Assembly: GCF_004348665.1 (NCBI RefSeq) | Contig: NZ_SMKM01000004.1 | Coordinates: 1 to 64,000 of the forward strand | Reading direction: 5' to 3' | Origin: Actinomadura sp. GC306 | GTDB taxonomy: Bacteria > Actinomycetota > Actinomycetes > Streptosporangiales > Streptosporangiaceae | Length of the DNA: 64,000 bases | Part shown: positions 56,642 through 64,000 of the stretch, piece by piece | Numbering within the stretch: position 1 is the first letter of the stretch | Layout: each line of letters begins with the position of its first letter | Program-made: the position numbers and the translations under genes | The notes under the pieces: model-generated | Told to the model about the DNA's origin: nothing | The model's database searches: none | Seen by the model: only the letters and a program-made list of their open reading frames with translations

Positions 56642-57538
56642 TCAGGGCCGGGACGCGCCGCCGGAGACGCCGACGCGGGCCTGCCAGATGGACCCCTGGC
56701 CGCCCTCCCGGGACTTGGCGAAGTCGTAGACCTCGAACCCGCAGGCCACGTACAGGGTCCGCCGGTCCGCACCGCCGAGCACGCACGCGGTGCTCGAACC
56801 CGCCTCGGCCTGGGGGATGGTCACCTGGCCGAGGATCTCGCCGCCTTCGGCGAACCTGGTCACGCGGCCGCTGATCGGGAAGGCCACCCAGGCGGCGCCC
56901 TCTGCGTCCAGGCACATGCCGTCGGGCAGCTCGTCGAGCTCCGCGAACAGCCGGTGGTTCGACAGTTCCCCATCGCCGGCGATGTCGAAGGAGGTGACCT
57001 TGTTGGCGAACGCCTCGGCGGTGACGAGCCGGCCGCCGTCCGCGGTCACCGCGACGCCGTTCGCACCCATGAGGTGCTCGGTACCCGCCGCGATCCTGGC
57101 GGCCCCGCCCGGCTCGACGATGATGATCGGGGACGGCGCGGGCTCCTCGCCCTTCCACAGGTCGAAGCCCAGCTGCGTCACATACGCCCGCCCGGAGGCG
57201 GTGACGACCATGTCGTTGATCGGACCGGCCGCCAGGTCCCGCAGGTCGGCGTAGACCTCCGCCCTGCCGTTCTCGACCACCAGCACGACTTTCTCGAACA
57301 TGGAGTTCACCAGGAGCCGGCCGTCCGGCAGGTGCCCCGTGCCGGCCGGAACGAGCTCGGCCCCGTCCAAGGGCTCCCGGCCGGAGACGTCCGCGATGGT
57401 CTCGGCCTCGCCGTTCTCGGTCAGTGACACGACACGGCGGTTGTACATGTCGGAGAAGTGGAAGCGGTCGGCGTGCCAGCGCGGGCACTCGGTCCAGCTG
57501 AAACCCTGCGCCAGGCGCTCGGCGGTGTAAGTCTCCAT
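56642..57538 (-). CDS. SMP-30/gluconolactonase-family lactonase
   Basis: 298 residues, six-bladed propeller. Metal-site landmarks: SWTECPRWHADRFHFSDMYN (first Glu), AGPINDMVVTASGRAYVT (Asn/Asp), MGANGVAVTADGG, and PDGMCLDAEGAAWVAFP (Asp). Members hydrolyse lactones with a bound divalent cation. In this setting it may open a lactone formed during ring degradation. First gene of the SMP-30/SDR pair, downstream of the 57646-57708 inverted repeat. Confidence 0.9.
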   Translation of the reverse strand: METYTAERLAQGFSWTECPRWHADRFHFSDMYNRRVVSLTENGEAETIADVSGREPLDGAELVPAGTGHLPDGRLLVNSMFEKVVLVVENGRAEVYADLRDLAAGPINDMVVTASGRAYVTQLGFDLWKGEEPAPSPIIIVEPGGAARIAAGTEHLMGANGVAVTADGGRLVTAEAFANKVTSFDIAGDGELSNHRLFAELDELPDGMCLDAEGAAWVAFPISGRVTRFAEGGEILGQVTIPQAEAGSSTACVLGGADRRTLYVACGFEVYDFAKSREGGQGSIWQARVGVSGGASRP

Positions 57539-57645
57539 GAACCCTCAATCACATGCTTGTTCGGCGAGTGGGCTGACTTCATGGAGAGAGAGCACGTCAT
57601 AGAAGAGAGGAAGCGGGCGGCGGCCGGAGCCTCGGCCCGCGTGAG

Positions 57646-57708
57646 ACATCGTTTCCCCCGGCGCGTCCCCGGCGCCGCATCATGGAGGGTCTCCATGGGA
57701 AACGATGT
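57646..57708. promoter_or_regulatory. Nested inverted repeat upstream of the SMP-30/SDR operon
   Basis: ACATCGTTTCCC (57646-57657) is repeated inverted at 57697-57708; between them a second hairpin ATGGAG-GGT-CTCCAT occupies 57682-57696. The structure lies 108-170 bp upstream of the SMP-30 ATG and could be an operator or an mRNA switch. Nothing else is recognised in 57539-57853. Confidence 0.5.
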
Positions 57709-57853
57709 TGGGGCGACAGCATAGGCATGCGGTCCCGTTCAAGGGAAGAGCTCGGCGCCGAAGACTTCCCCGCCCCGGACCTCCTCCTGGCGTGGACGGG
57801 AAGGTCTCACGCTGAGCGGGTGCACGCCTTGCCGTCCGCCGGCTTCCGAGCGG

Positions 57854-59350
57854 CTACCCGGCCGCGGCGCGCCCGGCTCGGCGGCCGAAGAACGTGCCGT
57901 CACCGATCGACGTGCCGCTGACGTAGCCCTCGCCGTGGATGCCGGACGAGGCCCGGCCCGCCGCGTACAGGCCGGGAATCGGGCGGCCGGTCACATGCAG
58001 CACCTCTCCGTCCACGGTGGTGTGGAGCCCACCGAGGGTGAAGCCCGAGATCCCGGTGGCCTCGCGGCGGTTCTCCGCCATCCGCGCCAGGACACGCGGG
58101 TCTATCGCTGCGAAAGGCGGCTTCAACTCGCGCAGCCATCTGGGGTTCTTGTGGAAGAGGGGGTCCTGCCCGAGGGCCGCATGGCGGTTGTACATCGTGA
58201 CCGTGCTCTCCAGCGCGCCGTCCGGCATTCCCAGGTCCCTCTCAAGTTCGGCGAGGGTCTCGGCGGCATGGTCCGGTGGCATGCCCGCGGGATTACGGGA
58301 GGAGAGGGAGGCGAAGCTCTCCTCGTCGAGGATCACCCACCACGGAGCGGGCTGGTGGAGCGCGGCGTGGCTGAAGAGGCCGGGGTAGACGTCTTCGTTG
58401 ATGAAGCGCTGCCCGAGCGCGTTGACCAGCAGTCCTCGGCAGGCCGCCTCGGGTGTGACGATCAGTGCCGCCTCCACGGACGCCATGCGCCGCGTCGCGG
58501 CTCCGAGCGCGCCGGCCATGCGGATCCCGCTGCCGTCGTCGCCCCCGTCGCTGACCTTGCCGTGCCCCAGCAGCAGCGGGGCGTGGTGGGCGAGCATCTC
58601 CTCGTCGTCGACGAAGCCGCCGGTGGTGAGGATCACGCCCTTGCGGGCCCGGTAGCGCACCTCCGCACCGAAGTGCCTGGCCACTACGCCCGCCACCCGC
58701 CCCGAGCCGTCGACCACGAGGGCGGACGCCCGGGTGTCGGTGTGGACATGCGCGCCGGCTCCGGTCACCGCGGCGGCGAGCCTGTCCATGAGCAGGCCGC
58801 CCGCGAACCCCTCCATGGGAGGACGATGGCCCCGCGGAGCAGGACGGGCGAGGGCCGTGTACGGCCAGGCGTTCTCACCGAGCCACATCAGCCCGTCCTT
58901 CGTCGGAGCCATCCAGCCCGGCGCGTCGTACAGGGACTCCTCGAAGGGCACCCCGCGGGCACGGAACCACTCGAAGTGCTCCACGCTGCCCTCGCAGTAG
59001 AGCCGCAGCTTCTCCTCGTCGGCATGGGGTCCGAGCGCGGCGTGCAGGTAGGCGTACATGTCCTCGGGGGTGTCTTCGAACCCGCACGCGCTCTGCACGC
59101 GGGTGCCTCCGCCCAGGTAGATCTCTCCGCCGGACTGGGCCGTGGACCCGCCCGGTCCGGAGAACCGCTCCAGCACCAGGACGCGGGCCCCGGCGGCCGC
59201 GGCCTCGTAGGCGGCGGCCGCCCCGGCGCACCCGAACCCGACGACCAGGACGTCGGTCTCGTGGTGGAAGCGCTCCACCGAGGCCAGCGGGACCGGTTCG
59301 GCCGCGGCCCGGAAGTCGGGTGACGGTGCTTCGGCATGGTCGTTCGTCAT
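57854..59350 (-). CDS. FAD-dependent dehydrogenase, KstD/fumarate reductase flavoprotein family
   Basis: 498 residues; ATG 59350 follows GGAGGGG. FAD site: DVLVVGFGCAGAAAAYEAAA (GxGxxG-type), VLVLERFSGPGGSTAQSGGE, GVILTTGGFVDDEEM, and the C-terminal GLYAAGRASSGIHGEGYVSG then GTSIGDGTFFGRRAG. The family includes 3-ketosteroid-delta1-dehydrogenases; with a KshA-like oxygenase nearby that function is attractive, but the steroid-site tyrosines cannot be confirmed by eye. An IclR-type operator lies 101 bp upstream. Confidence 0.85.
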   Translation of the reverse strand: MTNDHAEAPSPDFRAAAEPVPLASVERFHHETDVLVVGFGCAGAAAAYEAAAAGARVLVLERFSGPGGSTAQSGGEIYLGGGTRVQSACGFEDTPEDMYAYLHAALGPHADEEKLRLYCEGSVEHFEWFRARGVPFEESLYDAPGWMAPTKDGLMWLGENAWPYTALARPAPRGHRPPMEGFAGGLLMDRLAAAVTGAGAHVHTDTRASALVVDGSGRVAGVVARHFGAEVRYRARKGVILTTGGFVDDEEMLAHHAPLLLGHGKVSDGGDDGSGIRMAGALGAATRRMASVEAALIVTPEAACRGLLVNALGQRFINEDVYPGLFSHAALHQPAPWWVILDEESFASLSSRNPAGMPPDHAAETLAELERDLGMPDGALESTVTMYNRHAALGQDPLFHKNPRWLRELKPPFAAIDPRVLARMAENRREATGISGFTLGGLHTTVDGEVLHVTGRPIPGLYAAGRASSGIHGEGYVSGTSIGDGTFFGRRAGRAAAG

Positions 59351-59450
59351 GCGGGTCCCCTCCTGGACGCGTCCGGCCGTAGCGCCTGCGCGCTCTCGAA
59401 TGCCGGAGGTCGCCAGCGTAGGGAGAGGTCCGCCCGCCTGAAGAGGCCAC

Positions 59451-59469
59451 CTTCCCACTGGCCGGGAAG
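59451..59469. promoter_or_regulatory. IclR-type operator, site 2 (KstD-like gene)
   Basis: CTTCCC-ACTGGCC-GGGAAG: same 6-7-6 geometry with a symmetric base change in both arms. It lies 101 bp upstream of the KstD-like ATG. Confidence 0.6.
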
Positions 59470-59520
59470 GAGCGCCCCCGCCGGCCGCCGCTCTCGCCGG
59501 ATCAGGCGGCGAGGGGAATT

Positions 59521-59539
59521 TCTCCCGTAGAGCGGGAGA
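59521..59539. promoter_or_regulatory. IclR-type operator, site 3 (iclR promoter)
   Basis: TCTCCC-GTAGAGC-GGGAGA: perfect arms, 75 bp before the IclR ATG, suggesting autoregulation. Confidence 0.75.
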
Positions 59540-59613
59540 CGCACCAGCCGCCGTCTCGTCCGATCTGGTCGCATGTAGCTCAGATCACACTCTGCCGGGC
59601 AGGACGGAACCGC

Positions 59614-60468
59614 ATGACCGAAGGCTCGGACGGTACTCCGGTGTCGATGATCGAGCGGGTCGTGCGGGTGCTCGACACGTTCGACGGGGCGACCCGGCTC
59701 TCGCTGGCCGAGGTGGCTCAGCGCAGCGGGCTGCCGCGCTCCTCCGCGCACCGCATCCTGGACCGGCTCGTCGCGGTCCGATGGCTGTCGCGCGAGGGGA
59801 ACGACTACCGGCTCGGCATCCGCATGCTGGAGCTGGGCTCTCTGGCTCTCCGCCAGGACGCGCTGCACGACGCCGCGCTGCCCGTGATGCGCCGTCTGCA
59901 CGCCGCCACCCGCCAGGTCGTCCACCTCGCCGTGCTCAATCGCAGGGAGATCGTGTACCTGGAGAAGATCGGCGATCCTTCGCACATGGACCTGCCGCCT
60001 CGGATCGGCGGCCGCGCGCCCGCGTACTGCACGGGCGCGGGCAAGGCGATCCTCGCCTACTCGGACGAGAGGACCGTGCAGGAGGTGCTCGACGGCGGGC
60101 TGCGTGCGCGCACACGCTTCACGATCACTGAGCGCACCAGGTTCCTCCGCGAACTGCGCCAGGTGCGCGAGCGCGGCGTGGCGTTCGACCGCGAGGAGTC
60201 CGTGCCGGGCATCGGATGCGTCGCCGCCGCGGTGCGCGGCCCCGGCAAGGCCGTCGCGGCGCTGTCGGTGTGCGGGCCGATCCGCCAGCTCGACCTGACC
60301 CGGCTGGCTCCCGCCGTCCAGCAGAGCGCGCTGCGGATCTGGCGGACGGTCGGGCGCGGCGCGCCCAGGCCGGGACGGAACGGCGGCGGTCCTGCCGCCG
60401 CCGGTGACTGGCCCGCCGGAATGCTCGACGCCTGGGCGACCTGGCCGCGCTTGACCGACTGGTTCTGA
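59614..60468 (+). CDS. IclR-family transcriptional regulator
   Basis: 284 residues. The winged HTH (about 10-70) has MIERVVRVLDTFDG, LSLAEVAQRSGLPRSSAHRI, LDRLVAVRWL. The effector domain (about 80-250) has LHAATRQVVHLAVLN, GRAPAYCTGAGKAILAY, RERGVAFDREESVPGIGCVA and AALSVCGP. The C-terminal 30 residues are an extension (WPAGMLDAWATWPRL). It divides the cluster: catabolic genes to the left on the minus strand, uptake genes to the right. Four shared palindromes make it the likely local regulator. Confidence 0.93.
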   Translation: MTEGSDGTPVSMIERVVRVLDTFDGATRLSLAEVAQRSGLPRSSAHRILDRLVAVRWLSREGNDYRLGIRMLELGSLALRQDALHDAALPVMRRLHAATRQVVHLAVLNRREIVYLEKIGDPSHMDLPPRIGGRAPAYCTGAGKAILAYSDERTVQEVLDGGLRARTRFTITERTRFLRELRQVRERGVAFDREESVPGIGCVAAAVRGPGKAVAALSVCGPIRQLDLTRLAPAVQQSALRIWRTVGRGAPRPGRNGGGPAAAGDWPAGMLDAWATWPRLTDWF

Positions 60469-60551
60469 TCGCTGACGAGCCGTTCCGGACCGCTGCGTCC
60501 GGCCCCCGGCCGGGCGTCCTCGGCACGTCGGGCGGCCGGTCAGCCCCTCTT

Positions 60552-60570
60552 TCTCCCTCTCAGCGGGAGG
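60552..60570. promoter_or_regulatory. IclR-type operator, site 4 (uptake operon)
   Basis: TCTCCC-TCTCAGC-GGGAGG: one arm base differs. It lies 165 bp before the binding-protein ATG. No gene is seen in 60469-60734. Confidence 0.65.
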
Positions 60571-60734
60571 CCCTCCACCGCGGACGCCGCGCCCCTTCGC
60601 CCCGTTGCGCCACTTCACCGAGGTGTGCCCGGTGAACGGGAGGCGCCGTGTACATGTGGCAGCGGTCACACCCACAGTCTCCCTGCACGCAATGCCGACC
60701 AGGGCAGCGCGGGATCGAAGGAGACCACGTCGTC

Positions 60735-62117
60735 ATGAGACTCAGCACGACCACGAAGACCGGAGGGATCGTCCTCGCCTTCGCCTTGGCCGCCACCGCA
60801 TGCGGATCGAGCCGATCGGGAGACTCGGTCACCGGCGCCGACGGCTCGACCCCGGCCGCCTCGGCCAAGGCGTTCGGCGACCTCGCCTCGCCGTGCGGGC
60901 CCGGCTCCGCGAAGGGCGCGACCGACCAGGGCGTCACCGACACCGAGATCCGTATCGGCTACGGCGACGACCGGGGCTTCACCTCCGCGCCGGGTCTCGG
61001 CGAGGAGAACGGCGACGCGATCGACGCGATGATCAAGTGGTGCAACGCGCAGGGCGGCATCCTCGGCCGCAAGATCACCGGAACGCGGTACGACGCCGCG
61101 CTGACCAACGCCGCCGCGGTGATGCAGAAGGCGTGCAAGTCCGATTTCATGCTGGTCGGACAGGGGTTCGCTTACGACGAGGCCGCCGAGCCCATCCGGG
61201 TCGGCTGCGACCTGCCCTCGGTACCGTCCTACACCGTCGGCCCGAACGCCGGCATGGGGCCCGACAAGTTCGAGCCGATGCCGTTCCCGGCCGACCGCTA
61301 CAACGCCTCCGGGCTGGCCCAGACGCTCAAGCTCGTCCCCGAATTCGGGAAGAGCCCGACGATGGTGCTCTCCGACTCGCCGCCGGTCAAGGCCGCCAGC
61401 GCGAAGGTCGCCGCGGTCCTCGGGCAGCTGGGCGTCGAGGTCAAGGACTGCGGCATCTCGATGAGCCAGAACGGCGAGGCCAACTACGTGCCGTTCGCCC
61501 AGAAGTTCAAGGACTGCGACGCTTCAGCCCTCTGGACGAGCAACGGCCCGATCCCCAGCCAGATGGGGCTGTTCGAGGCGCTCGGCAGGACCGGCGCCAA
61601 GCCGCCGAAGGTCGTCGAGTCGCAGTGGTACAGCGAGATCGCCTCGCAGTGGAACGGCAAGTCCCGCACGGCGGACGGGCTCGTCACCTCGCTGTACTTC
61701 CAGCCCTTCGAGAACGCCGCCCAGGCCCCCGCGGTGAAGCAGTACCTCGACCTGGTCAAGGCGGACGGCAACAAGCCGGCGCTCCTGGGCATGTCCGCGG
61801 CGTCGGCGTTCCTGCTCTGGGCGACCAGCGCGAAGGGGTGCGGTGACACCCTCACCCGCGACTGCATGGTCAAGGGCCTCTCCGAGGTGCACGAGTGGAC
61901 CGGCGGCGGCCTGCACGCCCCGAGCGACCCGGGCGGCAACCTGCCGAGCGAGTGCGCTCTGGTCGTCCGGCTGGACGGCGACACGTGGAAGCAGGTGTCC
62001 CCCGAGAAGCAGGGTGAGTTCGGCTGCGACAAGAGCAAGGTCGTCGAGCTCGATCCCAAGCTCTCCGGCGTGAAGCTGAACGACGACCGCCTCTCCACCC
62101 GATTCCTCAAGAAGTAA
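60735..62117 (+). CDS. ABC transporter substrate-binding lipoprotein (LivJ-like)
   Basis: 460 residues. Signal peptide with lipobox LAATAC (about 17-22), then the periplasmic-binding type-1 fold: DTEIRIGYGDDRG, NAQGGILGRKITG, FMLVGQGFAYDEA, QMGLFEALGRTGA, GLVTSLYFQPFEN, and C-terminal GGLHAPSDPGGNLPS. It captures a substrate outside the membrane for the downstream permease; LivJ relatives also bind aromatic and steroid-like acids. Next gene starts 2 bp later. Confidence 0.92.
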   Translation: MRLSTTTKTGGIVLAFALAATACGSSRSGDSVTGADGSTPAASAKAFGDLASPCGPGSAKGATDQGVTDTEIRIGYGDDRGFTSAPGLGEENGDAIDAMIKWCNAQGGILGRKITGTRYDAALTNAAAVMQKACKSDFMLVGQGFAYDEAAEPIRVGCDLPSVPSYTVGPNAGMGPDKFEPMPFPADRYNASGLAQTLKLVPEFGKSPTMVLSDSPPVKAASAKVAAVLGQLGVEVKDCGISMSQNGEANYVPFAQKFKDCDASALWTSNGPIPSQMGLFEALGRTGAKPPKVVESQWYSEIASQWNGKSRTADGLVTSLYFQPFENAAQAPAVKQYLDLVKADGNKPALLGMSAASAFLLWATSAKGCGDTLTRDCMVKGLSEVHEWTGGGLHAPSDPGGNLPSECALVVRLDGDTWKQVSPEKQGEFGCDKSKVVELDPKLSGVKLNDDRLSTRFLKK

Positions 62118-62119
62118 CC

Positions 62120-64000
62120 GTGACGGCCTTCCTCACGTACACCGCGCTGGGCCTGGTGCTCGGCGCGGTGTACGCCATCGCGGCGTCGGGCCTGGTCCTG
62201 ACCTACAACACCTCCGGCATCTTCAACTTCGCCCACGGCGCGCAGGCCATGATCGGCGCGTTCACCTACTACCAGCTCGACGTGCAGTGGGACCTTCCCG
62301 CCTGGCTCGCCCTGGCCGTCGTCCTGGGCGTGCTCGGCCCCGCGATGGGCCTGCTGCAGCACGCCCTCATCATGCGCGGGCTGCGCGACACCGAGCAGAT
62401 CACGCGGATCGTGGTGACGGTCGCCGTCATGCTCGGCCTCGTCGCACTGGCGCAGTGGCTGTGGGATCCCCAGGAGGCGCGGGTCCCCGGGATGTTCTTC
62501 GGGGTCGACAGCACGGTCACCGTCTTCGGCGTCGTGCTCCGCTACCACGAGGTGATCTGCCTGGTCGTCGCGGCCGTCCTGGCCGTGGGCCTGCGCGCGC
62601 TGTTCGTCCGGGCACGGCTCGGGGTGCTGATGCGGGCGACCGTCGACGACCCCGACCTGCTGAGCCTGGCCGGGCACGACCCCGACCGGGTGTCGGCCCG
62701 CGCGTGGGCGCTCGGGTCCACCCTCGCCGTACTGGCCGGCGTCCTCATCACGCCGGTCATCGGGGGCCCGCTGGAGGCGAACGCGCTCACCCTGCTGGTC
62801 GTGGACGCGTTCGCGGCGGCGCTCTTCGGCAGGCTGCGGAGCATCCCGCTCACCTTCCTCGGGGCGGTGGTGCTCGGGCTCATGAGCAGCTACCTCGTCG
62901 CCTACGCGCCGACCGACTGGACATGGGTGAGCAACCTGCGCCAGTCGCTCGCCATGGTCGTCCTGTTCGCGGTCCTGCTCGTGCTGAGGCACGACCGGCT
63001 CCGCGGCGTCGCGACCCGCTCGCGGGAGCGCTACGAGGTGCCGACGGTCCGCCGCGCGGTGCTGTGGGGCGGGGTGTTCGTCCTCGCCGTCCTGGCGTTC
63101 CGCCAGATCATCGATCCGTCGTCGGTGGGGCTGCTGCAGCTCGGCATCGCCTTCGCCGTCATCGCGCTCTCGCAGACCCTGCTCACCGGCTACGCGGGAG
63201 AGCTGAACCTCGCGCCGCTGGCGTTCGCCGCCATCGCCACCATCGTCGCCTTCCACGCGGGGGTCCAGGGTGAGGGAGCCGACACGAGGCTGAGCATCGG
63301 CGGCCTGGTCGCGGGGGTCGCCGCGGCGGCCGTGACAGGGGCGCTCGTCGCGGTTCCGGCGCTGCGGCTGCGCGGGCTCTACCTGGCGCTCGCGACGCTG
63401 GCCTTCGGTGTGTTCGTCTCCGCCATGCTCCTGCGCGACATCCAGGAGCACACCCTCTTCGGCCGGACGTTCACGATCTTCCCGAACGGCAACCTGCTGT
63501 TCCCGCGCCTCGCCGTCGGGCCGGTGGACCTCGCGGACGACGACGTCTTCCTCCCCGTCTCCGCAGCCGTGTTCGCGGTGCTCGGGGTCGGGCTGGTGGC
63601 GCTGCGCAACAGCGGCTACGGCCGCCGCCTCGCCGCGATGAAGGACAGCCCGGCGGCCTCCGCGATGCTCGGCCAGCGGCTCCTGTGGCTGAAGCTGTCG
63701 GTCTTCGCCGTCTCGACCGCGATCGCCGGTCTCGGCGGCATCCTCATGGCCATGGCCCTGGGCTCCGTCACGAAGGAGCACTTCATCCTCATGCTGAGCC
63801 TGTCGCTGGTGATGCTCGCCGTCGTCAGCGGCATCGGCTACGTCAGCGGCGCCCTCCTCGGCGGGATGGTCGTCGGCGCGGGGATGACGGCGCTGGTGAC
63901 GCTGGTGAGCGACGCCGCGACCGCGAACCCCGAGTTCGACGGGACGCTCGGGCTCCTCGCCCAGCTCGTGCCGGTGAGCGCCGCGCTCGCCGGGATCGGG
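62120..64000 (+). CDS. Fused branched-chain-type ABC permease, LivH-LivM (3' partial)
   Basis: Starts at GTG 62120, two bp after the binding-protein stop, and stays open to the window edge (627 codons seen). The N-terminal half (1-300) is LivH-like: LVLTYNTSGIFNFAHGAQAM, then VDAFAAALFGRLRSIPLTFL. After a linker (VPTVRRAVLW) the second half is LivM-like: ALSQTLLTGYAGELNLAPLA, ALRLRGLYLALATLAFG, AAMKDSPAASAMLGQRLLWL, GIGYVSGALLGG. Usually these are two proteins. ATPase genes should follow outside the window. Confidence 0.9.
   Translation, partial: MTAFLTYTALGLVLGAVYAIAASGLVLTYNTSGIFNFAHGAQAMIGAFTYYQLDVQWDLPAWLALAVVLGVLGPAMGLLQHALIMRGLRDTEQITRIVVTVAVMLGLVALAQWLWDPQEARVPGMFFGVDSTVTVFGVVLRYHEVICLVVAAVLAVGLRALFVRARLGVLMRATVDDPDLLSLAGHDPDRVSARAWALGSTLAVLAGVLITPVIGGPLEANALTLLVVDAFAAALFGRLRSIPLTFLGAVVLGLMSSYLVAYAPTDWTWVSNLRQSLAMVVLFAVLLVLRHDRLRGVATRSRERYEVPTVRRAVLWGGVFVLAVLAFRQIIDPSSVGLLQLGIAFAVIALSQTLLTGYAGELNLAPLAFAAIATIVAFHAGVQGEGADTRLSIGGLVAGVAAAAVTGALVAVPALRLRGLYLALATLAFGVFVSAMLLRDIQEHTLFGRTFTIFPNGNLLFPRLAVGPVDLADDDVFLPVSAAVFAVLGVGLVALRNSGYGRRLAAMKDSPAASAMLGQRLLWLKLSVFAVSTAIAGLGGILMAMALGSVTKEHFILMLSLSLVMLAVVSGIGYVSGALLGGMVVGAGMTALVTLVSDAATANPEFDGTLGLLAQLVPVSAALAGIG

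Noticed and set aside
61484-63781. 765-codon minus-strand frame opposite the ABC transporter genes
   Set aside because: Mirror frame; the plus-strand binding protein and fused permease explain the region.

Overview
This 64-kb window is GC-rich chromosomal DNA from a filamentous-type actinomycete. An Scr1-type XRE regulator paired with DUF397 proteins, a DUF574 (SAM methyltransferase) gene, a TagF-type wall polymer synthase, an AftA-like arabinosyltransferase and frequent GTG starts fit Streptosporangiales (for example an Actinomadura-like genus), but the species cannot be fixed from sequence reading alone. No rRNA, tRNA or CRISPR array was recognised.

Layout. 1-3.9 kb: a TetR regulator cut by the window edge, an SRPBCC protein, a membrane protein, a lipoprotein, and a membrane protein/winged-helix regulator pair with a duplicated AAAGTACT operator. 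3.9-10.7 kb: an accessory zone with an IS110 scrap and an XRE-DUF397 pair split by a complete IS5-type element (16-bp inverted repeats, AAT target duplication); removing it restores the gene exactly. Orphan genes, a SUKH protein and a DUF574 methyltransferase follow. 10.7-46 kb: a hypoxia/dormancy-type island. Fourteen intergenic copies of a DosR/DevR-like box (best form GGGACCTTCGTCCC) lie near an alcohol dehydrogenase, flavodoxin, arginine deiminase operon, DoxX proteins, a DevS-like two-GAF kinase with a truncated partner receiver, a CtpF-like P-type ATPase, a GH65 phosphorylase, universal stress proteins, a polysaccharide deacetylase and an acyltransferase/acetyl-CoA synthetase fusion. Inside the island is a cell-envelope block (deacetylase, a 1586-residue flippase-like/PAP2/kinase fusion, AftA-like and TagF-like enzymes). 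46-49.5 kb: a persulfide detoxification module (TauE-like exporter, rhodanese, CstB-like persulfide dioxygenase-rhodanese) divergent from a CstR repressor, with three ATACCC-N4-GGGTAT operators. 50.3-52.5 kb: an IS21 element. 52.7-64 kb: a steroid/aromatic-type catabolic cluster (flavin monooxygenase, KshA-like Rieske oxygenase, SDR, SMP-30 lactonase, KstD-like dehydrogenase, IclR regulator, LivJ/LivHM uptake system), four of whose transcription units carry a shared TCTCCC-N7-GGGAGA operator.

Most unusual feature: between 13.4 and 28 kb at least five genes (deacetylase copy, ornithine carbamoyltransferase, DoxX copy, devR, universal stress protein) plus a flavin-oxidase-like scrap have lost sections, usually keeping their promoter/box and one or both ends. 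Intact paralogues of three of them lie in the window. Single-base frameshifts in C/G runs in the P-type ATPase, istB and a fragment near 19.6 kb mean that sequence or assembly error must be excluded before this is read as biology.
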